Assembly (NCBI RefSeq): GCF_000803215.1
Contig: NZ_JSXC01000003.1
Coordinates: forward strand, 1-64,000
Length of the DNA stretch: 64,000 nucleotides
Source: Pectobacterium fontis
GTDB taxonomy: Bacteria; Pseudomonadota; Gammaproteobacteria; Enterobacterales; Enterobacteriaceae
Direction: 5' to 3'
Under the pieces are notes generated by a model. The model searched no databases. It worked only from the letters and a program-made list of their open reading frames with translations, and had not been told where the DNA came from. Both the position numbers and the translations under genes were made by a program. Below are positions 57,311 to 64,000 of the stretch, one piece after another. The stretch's first letter is position 1, and each line of letters opens with the position of its first letter.

Positions 57311-57520
57311 GTAGATGCTCATTCCACCTTCTATGTTTGCTTCGGCTTCATAATCCTGGGAATGACGCAGAGCCAATTTGAGGTGCCTATCGTCCAACTC
57401 CAGATGAAGATGCAAATCTCCATCGGGCCTTTCGGACATAACGTTGAGTGAGGCACCATTCTGTTGTCTGACAGACCTGATATTTTCAACGCTTACCGTT
57501 TATCGGTAAGCGTTTTTTTT
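57311..57520 (+). ncRNA. glmZ: Small regulatory RNA GlmZ
   Basis: About 210 nt beginning GTAGATGCTCATTCCA, as in E. coli GlmZ (207 nt). Further conserved blocks are GGAATGACGCAGAGCC, TATCGTCCA and AACGTTGAGTGA followed by GCACCA, TTGTTGTC and CAGACCTG. It ends in a strong terminator hairpin (AACGCTTACCG, loop TTTAT, CGGTAAGCGTT, T run). GlmZ base-pairs with glmS mRNA with Hfq help and activates glucosamine-6-phosphate synthase; RapZ and RNase E inactivate it. The location next to hemY is as in E. coli. Confidence 0.93.
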
Positions 57521-57576
57521 CGTCTGTTAAAAATGTGCGGTAACGGCCTTCTGCCGCGCTTTACGCAACCGGGCAT

Positions 57577-57605
57577 AAAAGAAAAAGGCTCCCAAAAGGA
57601 GCCTT
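57577..57605 (-). terminator. Terminator of the hemCDXY operon
   Basis: On the minus strand AAGGCTCC, loop TTTTG, GGAGCCTT, then TTTCTTTT. It lies 20 bp after the hemY stop. Confidence 0.8.
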
Positions 57606-57623
57606 ATACAAGGAATGTGGCGG

Positions 57624-58823
57624 TTAGTCGGCAGGCTGCTGTAGCGTGAGCAACAGCCCTTCGCGCCGCATTTGCGCCGCTTCATCCGGCAGATGCAGCC
57701 GTTCCAGCGCATCGGCGCGCCAGGCGTAATCATAAGCGTCCGGGCGCAGTTCCAACGCGGTGCGGAAGGCATCGCTGGCTTGTTGCCATTCGCCGTGCTT
57801 CATCAGCAACTGCCCTAACGTGCTACTGAGCAACGGGGTTGCGCCATGTTGCTTGATGTACTGATGCAGCATTTTTTCCAACTGTTCCGGGTTGCCGGCT
57901 TTGAGACGTGGCATCTGTAGGATCAAGCGTTCGTCATACTGACGTTTGAGACCGTCGAGAATGATTTTCTGCGCAGTGTCGTGATCGTCACATTCGATCA
58001 AATGCTCGGCCATCGCGACCTGAAGCGGGATCTCGTGGCGCACTTTACGGCTCTGGTTATTCCACCACGACTTCAGCCCTTCGCTGCCGTCATCCGCCAT
58101 CGCCTGATTCATCATGCCGATATAGGCTTGCTGTTGCAGATCCAGCAAACGCGCCTCAGGGTACAGGTTGATCTTGCGCATCGCAGGCAGAATATCCAGC
58201 AAAGCGCTGTAGGCGTGGGTGCGCAGGAAAGCTTGTTCAGCCAGACGTAGCACTTCAGGGTGGCGAGGCGCGACTTCCAGCAGCCTGTCCACGCCGTGGC
58301 GGGCGGCATGATCTTCATTACGCGCTAACTGGATGCGTACGCGCGTGATATCCACGGGAAGTTGATCGGTATCTGCAACCTCGGCGGCGCGTTCCAGATA
58401 TTGCTTGGTGCGGAATTCGTCACCGCGTTGCTGCGCGGCCTCGGCGGCCAGCAGATAGTTAACCACGGGCTGTTCTGCATGGTCGGCATTGCGGGTCAGC
58501 AGTTTCTCTACCTGTAAATAATCTCCTTCGGCCAGCTTGAGCAGTGCGGCTTTAGTCTGTTTTCTGGCACGGCTGCGTTTGCGGCCGAGGAACCAGCCTC
58601 GTGTGCGGGCTCCGGTACGAAAGAGCCGACGGAGTACCCATTCGACTGCCAGAAAGGCGAGGAGAAACAGTACCAGCATAATGACCAGAGCAGTCACGCT
58701 GGTTGTAATGTCATAGTTATCCGTCTGGATCAAGACGTAACCTTGATGGCCAGCGACGATCGGGCCGATCACCACGCCTGCGATGAGGATCAGGAACAGC
58801 AATAAGACTTTCAGCATGCTCAC
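57624..58823 (-). CDS. hemY: HemY, inner-membrane TPR protein of heme synthesis operon
   Basis: A 399-aa protein with two N-terminal membrane helices (residues about 1-25 and 42-62), a basic patch and a long periplasmic or cytoplasmic TPR-like helical domain (HemY N-terminal family). Despite the name it is not the protoporphyrinogen oxidase called HemY in Gram-positives. It overlaps hemX by 4 bp. Its role in heme traffic is not settled. Confidence 0.92.
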   Translation of the reverse strand: MSMLKVLLLFLILIAGVVIGPIVAGHQGYVLIQTDNYDITTSVTALVIMLVLFLLAFLAVEWVLRRLFRTGARTRGWFLGRKRSRARKQTKAALLKLAEGDYLQVEKLLTRNADHAEQPVVNYLLAAEAAQQRGDEFRTKQYLERAAEVADTDQLPVDITRVRIQLARNEDHAARHGVDRLLEVAPRHPEVLRLAEQAFLRTHAYSALLDILPAMRKINLYPEARLLDLQQQAYIGMMNQAMADDGSEGLKSWWNNQSRKVRHEIPLQVAMAEHLIECDDHDTAQKIILDGLKRQYDERLILQMPRLKAGNPEQLEKMLHQYIKQHGATPLLSSTLGQLLMKHGEWQQASDAFRTALELRPDAYDYAWRADALERLHLPDEAAQMRREGLLLTLQQPAD

Positions 58824-59944
58824 TCTCCTTGCTGTGTGGCTGGTGTTTGAGCCAGTAGGTTACGAACGCGCGTTTGCATCAGTTTTTCCAACAGCACCTG
58901 ACTTTGTAGCTCAGTGGGGACATCCAGTGAAACTGACTGCTGGCTTAACGCATCAAGCTGATCCAAGAAGGCCTGCGTGGTGGGATCGGTGGTATCGAAG
59001 TAGGCACGAACCCAGGTAGCTGCCGTTTCCAGCGACTGTTTGTACACTTCATTCTGGTGGCGGGGAATCGCCTGTGCGGCAACCAGCAGACGTGAGCGGA
59101 TGTTTTCGCGCAGATACACATCCTGATTCGGTGCCAGCAGCGGTTCTGCGGTGCTGTCACGACGGCGGATGGTGATGAAATCAGCCATGAAATTGTGCCA
59201 ACTTTTGCTCAGATTCTGGCGCCACTCGCTCAAAGAAGCAGAAAGCTCCGTGCTGTTGGTATCCATCGGCGCTTCATCGGTATTGTTATCGGCGAGCGGC
59301 AAGTTGTCCAACTGATCGGTAAGTTGGTTCACTTTCAGGATCATGCCGTCAAAATCGATCTGGCTTACGCCAGCCAGTGCACCGATGTCACTGGTCAACG
59401 CACGGCGGATTTCTATCAAACTGGGATCATTCATTTCCGCGATACTGGCATCCGCACTTTTCAGCAACGCGCCTGCGGTGGTGACATCTTTGTCGCTCCA
59501 CAGCTTACGCCCCGCCAGTTTTACCAGAAAATCGGCCTGTGCGATCAGCCAGGTATTGGTGTCATGGCTGGAAAGCGCCGTCAGCTTATCGCGCAACTCG
59601 TCCGACTGACGTGTTAGCGATTCAAGACGTTGCGTAGCGGTGTCTTGTACTTTGCTTTGCTGCTGCTGAGCGTCCTGCCACTGTTGCTGCTCCTGTTTGT
59701 GCTGTTGCTGCAAAGCGTTTAGCTGTGCTTCAAGACGTTGAAGCGCGGCGGTTTCCCGCTGCGTCTGCTGGTGCCCGTGGTAATACAGTCCAGCGCCGAT
59801 GGCCAGTGCAATCACAATCGCGATAGCTCCCAGCACGGCACCACTACGCTTGGGTTGCGCTACAGGATCCTGCTGCTGATGCGCGGGTTCAACCCGTTCA
59901 GCAACCTCGTCGGATGGAGCTGTGGGGGTATTGTGTTCCGTCAT
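58820..59944 (-). CDS. hemX: HemX, inner-membrane protein of heme synthesis operon
   Basis: A 374-aa HemX family protein with an acidic cytoplasmic N-terminus, one membrane helix at about residues 35-55 ([21 protein letters not shown] region) and a glutamine-rich coiled coil (about 60-125) before a helical domain. The family was once proposed to be uroporphyrinogen methyltransferase; that activity has not been supported. Third gene of hemCDXY. Confidence 0.92.
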   Translation of the reverse strand: MTEHNTPTAPSDEVAERVEPAHQQQDPVAQPKRSGAVLGAIAIVIALAIGAGLYYHGHQQTQRETAALQRLEAQLNALQQQHKQEQQQWQDAQQQQSKVQDTATQRLESLTRQSDELRDKLTALSSHDTNTWLIAQADFLVKLAGRKLWSDKDVTTAGALLKSADASIAEMNDPSLIEIRRALTSDIGALAGVSQIDFDGMILKVNQLTDQLDNLPLADNNTDEAPMDTNSTELSASLSEWRQNLSKSWHNFMADFITIRRRDSTAEPLLAPNQDVYLRENIRSRLLVAAQAIPRHQNEVYKQSLETAATWVRAYFDTTDPTTQAFLDQLDALSQQSVSLDVPTELQSQVLLEKLMQTRVRNLLAQTPATQQGE

Positions 59945-59967
59945 AATGGTACATCCTATGATCAGGT

Positions 59968-60708
59968 TTATTGTAGTGCGCGCACGAGCGCATCATTATC
60001 GGCGTTATCGGCCACCCGGATATCGCGCCAACCAAGCTGGTTCGCCTGTTCTGCGAGCCGTTCGCTGACGACGATCAACTGGCAACCGAGTAACCAGGAA
60101 GCCCGATAGTAATCAGGTACTAAAGTATAGATCCGTTGTAGCATTTCTCCGCTGGTAATGACCAGTTTGTCGATGCCTATTTGTTGCCAGTGGCGGCTTT
60201 GCTCTGGCCCGTCATAGTGAACGTCGCTGCGTTGATAACATTCACAGTAAGTCACCTGTGCGCCGCGTTCGGTTAGCGTTTCTCCCAATAGTTCTCTTCC
60301 GCCGTTCCCGCGCAGCAATAGTGCCTGTTTTCCAGAAACGTCTTGCAGGTCAGGGAGTTGCAAGAGTGTTTCGCTGGTTTCACGCTCAGGCGGATAGGCT
60401 ACAGGGTGGGCGCTGATTTTATGCAGCGCCAGTGCCGTGGTGCGACCAATGGCATAATACGCGAGGTGGGCGGGCCAGTGCATGCCAGCGCGTGTCAGCA
60501 TAGGATCGGCGTAATGAACGGCGTGTTGCGAGAGTGCAAATACCAGATCGCCAGCGTGTAATGATTGTAATCGTGCAGGCAGGCTGACGAGTTCGTGCCC
60601 AGGGGAAAACTCGATCAGCGGGCTGTGCCAGGCGTTATAGCCGAGCTTGCTTAAACGGGTCACCAGTTGTTCGCCAGTCGGTGACGGACGGGTAACTAGG
60701 ATCGTCAT
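59968..60708 (-). CDS. hemD: Uroporphyrinogen-III synthase
   Basis: A 246-aa HemD enzyme that cyclises hydroxymethylbilane with inversion of ring D. Sequence is typically divergent but keeps the N-terminal [13 protein letters not shown] and [12 protein letters not shown]. The start ATG overlaps the hemC stop (ATGA), so the two are translationally coupled. Confidence 0.93.
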   Translation of the reverse strand: MTILVTRPSPTGEQLVTRLSKLGYNAWHSPLIEFSPGHELVSLPARLQSLHAGDLVFALSQHAVHYADPMLTRAGMHWPAHLAYYAIGRTTALALHKISAHPVAYPPERETSETLLQLPDLQDVSGKQALLLRGNGGRELLGETLTERGAQVTYCECYQRSDVHYDGPEQSRHWQQIGIDKLVITSGEMLQRIYTLVPDYYRASWLLGCQLIVVSERLAEQANQLGWRDIRVADNADNDALVRALQ

Positions 60709-61646
60709 GATGAACCTGACCCATGATAAACGGCCTGAAGGATAGCGCTGGCGCCTTTTGCTAATAGCTCTTCAGCCAGTGCAATCCCGATGTGTTCGGC
60801 GTCGGAGACGCTGCCTCTCCGTTCACCAACAATCATTTGGCTGCCATCCGGTGCGCCAACCAGCGCTCGCAACCACAATGTATCGCCTTCCAGTTCGGCG
60901 TAGCTGCCAATCGGCACCTGACAGCCGCCTTCAAGACGCACGTTCATGGCGCGTTCAGCCGCTACCCGAGCGGCGGTCGCGCGGTGATTCAATGGGGCAA
61001 GGAGCTGACGAATGCGGGCATCCTCTAAACGGCATTCGATGCCGATAGCGCCTTGTCCAACGGCAGGCAGTGATTCTTCCGGGCTTAACGCATAGCGGAT
61101 ACGTTCTTCAAGACCGAGACGTTTCAGACCCGCGACGGCAAGAATAATGGCGTCATACTCGCCGTTGTCCAGTTTTGCCAGACGCGTTCCAACATTGCCG
61201 CGTAAATCACGAATCACTAGGTCGGGACGCCGCGCGCGTAGCTGACACTGGCGACGCAGGCTGGATGTGCCGACACAACTGCCTTTCGGTAACTGTTCGA
61301 GGTTGTCGTAGCGGTTGGAGACAAAGGCATCACGCGGATCGTCGCGCTCGCAAATGGTGGTCAGGCCGAGGCCTTCGGGGAATTCAACCGGCACATCTTT
61401 CATCGAGTGGACGGCGATATCGGCGCGCCCTTCAAGCAGCGCCAGCTCAAGCTCTTTAACAAATAGCCCTTTACCGCCGACCTTGGCCAGCGGCGTGTCC
61501 AGGATGATGTCGCCGCGCGTCACCATCGGCACAAGCTCCACGGGCAAATCAGGGTAAAGATGATTCAGACGTTGCTGAACATGTCGTGCTTGCCATAGCG
61601 CTAGCGGGCTTTGTCGGGTGGCAATTCTAATCATATTGGCTAACAT
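60705..61646 (-). CDS. hemC: Porphobilinogen deaminase (hydroxymethylbilane synthase)
   Basis: A 313-aa cytosolic enzyme assembling four porphobilinogens. The dipyrromethane cofactor is attached to Cys242 in [14 protein letters not shown], the same residue number as in E. coli. Other motifs: [14 protein letters not shown] and [12 protein letters not shown]. The frame is open to 61856; ATG 61646 ([12 protein letters not shown]) matches the family. Divergent from cyaA, as in E. coli. Confidence 0.96.
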   Translation of the reverse strand: MLANMIRIATRQSPLALWQARHVQQRLNHLYPDLPVELVPMVTRGDIILDTPLAKVGGKGLFVKELELALLEGRADIAVHSMKDVPVEFPEGLGLTTICERDDPRDAFVSNRYDNLEQLPKGSCVGTSSLRRQCQLRARRPDLVIRDLRGNVGTRLAKLDNGEYDAIILAVAGLKRLGLEERIRYALSPEESLPAVGQGAIGIECRLEDARIRQLLAPLNHRATAARVAAERAMNVRLEGGCQVPIGSYAELEGDTLWLRALVGAPDGSQMIVGERRGSVSDAEHIGIALAEELLAKGASAILQAVYHGSGSS

Positions 61647-61845
61647 GCTTGATACCGTTTTTATCATTTTCCGCCATCGTATCATTGATGGTGCATTGGT
61701 GTCAGGTTGTGGGCAGGCGCGGCGCGTTGCTAAAACGGGGTCAAATCCGAGTGCCACACGTTGAGTAAAAGAAGCGGTGCTGATACTGTTGGGTAGGGAA
61801 ATTCGTAATAAAGCAAGATAGACAAGTCTAACTTTCTTTACTTTC

Positions 61846-61884
61846 TTTACGCCCAATCAGCAAGGTGTTAAATTGATCACGTTT
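61846..61884 (+). promoter_or_regulatory. cyaA promoter with CRP site
   Basis: TTTACG (61846-61851), 17 bp, TAAATT (61869-61874). A CRP-like box, GTGTTAAATTGATCACG, lies over the -10 (about 61863-61884), at the same place as the site through which CRP-cAMP represses the major cyaA promoter in E. coli. The leader to the TTG start is about 100 nt. The rest of the 334-bp hemC-cyaA spacer holds no gene that I can see. Confidence 0.65.
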
Positions 61885-61980
61885 CCAGCAATAATCCGCT
61901 AAACATTCTTCTAATTTCATCATGGCGGATGTGGAACACGGGGTTTTTCTAGGCACTGGGATAAATCAGGCGAAACTGTC

Positions 61981-64000
61981 TTGTACTTCTACATCGAGAC
62001 TTTGAAGCAAAGACTGGATGCGATCAACCAACTGCGTGTTGACCGTGCTCTGGGAGCAATGAAACCCGCTTTTCAGCAGGTTTACAGTCTTTTGCCCATT
62101 TTATTACATCATCATCACCCGTTGATGCCCGGCTACCTTGAAGGCAAGGTGCCTCACGGTATCTGCACTCACACGCCCGATGAAAAACAACAACAGTACC
62201 TTGATGGCATCGCGTTGCGTTGGGGTCAGTTTGACACGTCTCATCCGCAGGGTGAGCTACCGATCACCGGCATCTATTCCATGGGCAGCACCTCGTCTAT
62301 CGGGCAGAGCTGTAGCTCCGATCTTGATATCTGGGTGTGCCATCAATCCTGGTTGGATAGCGAAGAGCGCCAGCTTCTACAGAAAAAATGTACGCTGTTG
62401 GAGCAGTGGGCGGCATCGCAAGGCGCTGAGGTCAGTTTCTTCCTGATGGATGAAAGCCGCTTCCGCCACAATGAAAGTGGCAGCCTGAGTGGCGAAGACT
62501 GCGGCACTATGCAGCACATCCTGTTACTTGATGAATTCTACCGTACCGCCGTGCGTATGGCGGGTAAGCGTATTCTGTGGAACATGGTGCCGGTCGAAGA
62601 AGAATCCCACTACGACGAATATGTGTTATCGCTTTACTCGCAGGGGGCGCTGGCACCTAACGAGTGGATGGATTTAGGCGGGTTAAGTACGCTGTCGGCG
62701 GAAGAGTATTTCGGCGCGAGCCTCTGGCAGCTTTATAAGAGCATCGATTCTCCGTATAAAGCCGTACTGAAAACGCTGTTGCTGGAAGCCTATTCCTGGG
62801 AATATCCAGATACCAGCCTGCTGTCGACTGAAATTAAAAAACGCCTGCATGACGGAGAGATCGTCTCTTTCGGTCTCGATCCATACTGCATGATGCTGGA
62901 TCGCGTGACGCGCTATCTGACGGCGATCAACGATCCCACGCGTCTCGATCTGGCGCGTCGCTGTTTCTACTTAAAAGTGTGTGAAAAGCTCTCCAGAGAA
63001 AAAGCCTGTGTCGGCTGGCGCCGCCAGATTCTGAGCCAACTGGTGCAAGAGTGGGGCTGGAGCGAAGAACATCTGGCGATGCTGGATAACCGCGCTAACT
63101 GGAAAATAGAACAGGTACGCGAAGCGCACAATGAGCTGTTGGATGCGATGATGCAGACCTATCGCAACCTGATTCGCTTTGCGCGTCGTAATAATCTGAG
63201 CGTCAGTGCCAGCCCGCAGGATATCGGTGTGTTGACCCGTAAACTGTATGCTGCGTTTGAAGCGCTGCCGGGCAAAGTTACCCTGCTGAACCCACAAATT
63301 TCGCCCGATTTGTCGGAGCCAAATTTAACCTTCATTTATGTTCCGCCTGGTCGTGCGAACCGTTCTGGCTGGTATCTGTATAATCAGGCGCCGTCAATGG
63401 ACGCGATCATTAGCCATCAGCCGCTGGAATATAACCGCTATCTGAACAAGCTGGTGGCGTGGGCCTATTTTAATGGTCTGCTGACGCCAGGTACGCGTCT
63501 GTATATTAAAGGCAGCGAACTGTGCGATATCACGCGCCTGCAAGCACTGGTGGACGATGTGGCCAGCCATTTCCCGTTGCGTTTGCCCGCACCGACGCCG
63601 AAGGCGCTGTACAGCCCGTGTGAAATTCGTCATTTGGCGATTATCGTCAATCTGGAACACGACCCGACGGCGGCTTTCCGCAATCAGGTGGTACATTTCG
63701 ATTTCCGTCACCTGGATGTGTTCAGCTTCGGCCAGCAGCAACAGTGTTTGGTTGGCAGTATCGACCTGCTGTACCGCAACTCCTGGAACGAAGTGCGTAC
63801 GCTGCATTTCAGCGGGGAGCAGGCGGTGTTGGAAGCGCTCAAAACCATTCTGGGCAAAATGCATCAGGATGCGGCGCTGCCGGAATCACTGGAAGTGTTC
63901 TGCTACAGCCAGCATCTGCGCGGGCTGATTCGTACTCGTGTGCAGCAATTGGTGTCCGAATGCATTGAGCTACGTCTGACCAGTACGCGTCAGCAGGAGC
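61981..64000 (+). CDS. cyaA: Adenylate cyclase (class I), 5' part, cut by window end
   Basis: 673 codons of the enterobacterial class I adenylate cyclase, open to the window edge; the full family length is about 850. Translation from TTG 61981 gives [18 protein letters not shown], matching E. coli, whose cyaA also starts with TTG. The catalytic nucleotidyltransferase motif [19 protein letters not shown] has the metal-binding pair at Asp114 and Asp116, as in E. coli. Makes cAMP for CRP; the regulatory C-terminal half that responds to EIIA-Glc lies mostly beyond the window. The rare start and a weak ribosome site keep expression low. Confidence 0.96.
   Translation, partial: MYFYIETLKQRLDAINQLRVDRALGAMKPAFQQVYSLLPILLHHHHPLMPGYLEGKVPHGICTHTPDEKQQQYLDGIALRWGQFDTSHPQGELPITGIYSMGSTSSIGQSCSSDLDIWVCHQSWLDSEERQLLQKKCTLLEQWAASQGAEVSFFLMDESRFRHNESGSLSGEDCGTMQHILLLDEFYRTAVRMAGKRILWNMVPVEEESHYDEYVLSLYSQGALAPNEWMDLGGLSTLSAEEYFGASLWQLYKSIDSPYKAVLKTLLLEAYSWEYPDTSLLSTEIKKRLHDGEIVSFGLDPYCMMLDRVTRYLTAINDPTRLDLARRCFYLKVCEKLSREKACVGWRRQILSQLVQEWGWSEEHLAMLDNRANWKIEQVREAHNELLDAMMQTYRNLIRFARRNNLSVSASPQDIGVLTRKLYAAFEALPGKVTLLNPQISPDLSEPNLTFIYVPPGRANRSGWYLYNQAPSMDAIISHQPLEYNRYLNKLVAWAYFNGLLTPGTRLYIKGSELCDITRLQALVDDVASHFPLRLPAPTPKALYSPCEIRHLAIIVNLEHDPTAAFRNQVVHFDFRHLDVFSFGQQQQCLVGSIDLLYRNSWNEVRTLHFSGEQAVLEALKTILGKMHQDAALPESLEVFCYSQHLRGLIRTRVQQLVSECIELRLTSTRQQE

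Overview
The window looks like a chromosomal segment of a soft-rot enterobacterium, most probably Pectobacterium or a close relative such as Dickeya. The backbone is the classic enterobacterial order found in E. coli: tRNA-Asp/tRNA-Trp, hdfR, maoP, yifB, ilvLXGMEDA, ilvY-ilvC, ppiC, rep, gppA-rhlB, trxA, rho, the wec/rff cluster, thrP (yifK), the Arg-His-Leu-Pro tRNA cluster, glmZ, hemCDXY and cyaA. Protein matches are from memory of the families; no database search was run. The genus call is an inference from gene content and from the repeats.

Four blocks are added to that backbone. (1) A ytfQRT-yjfF sugar importer (galactofuranose type) sits between the tRNA pair and hdfR. (2) Between ilvA and ilvY lie two tandem LprI-like secreted proteins, a DUF2461 protein and a third LprI-like protein. 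The tandem pair is bracketed by a 104-bp direct repeat, one copy of which carries a broken start of the DUF2461 gene. (3) The divergent putP/putA proline system lies between ilvC and ppiC, with GTTGCA operators for PutA. (4) Between the tRNA cluster and glmZ lie a phytase-like histidine acid phosphatase and a six-gene operon: a fumarase/aspartase-superfamily lyase, a GNAT acetyltransferase, a polar amino acid ABC importer and an M20 deacetylase. This composition matches the S-(2-succino)cysteine salvage pathway of the acetylate, cleave, deacetylate type. A TauE/SafE permease faces it.

Region by region: 1-6,600 tRNAs, sugar importer, HdfR/MaoP; 6,640-20,680 YifB and branched-chain amino acid synthesis with its leader peptide, attenuator, IlvX and the IlvY-controlled ilvC; 20,700-26,400 proline uptake and oxidation; 26,400-34,300 PpiC, Rep, GppA, RhlB, thioredoxin and Rho; 34,400-46,600 enterobacterial common antigen synthesis (without rffH); 46,800-49,000 threonine transporter and four tRNAs; 49,000-57,000 the phytase and the succinocysteine cluster; 57,000-64,000 the small RNA GlmZ with a sigma-54 promoter, heme synthesis genes, and adenylate cyclase running off the end.

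Several small or easily missed items are annotated: ilvL (32 codons), ilvX (16 codons), GlmZ, and cyaA, which starts at TTG and is cut by the window edge.
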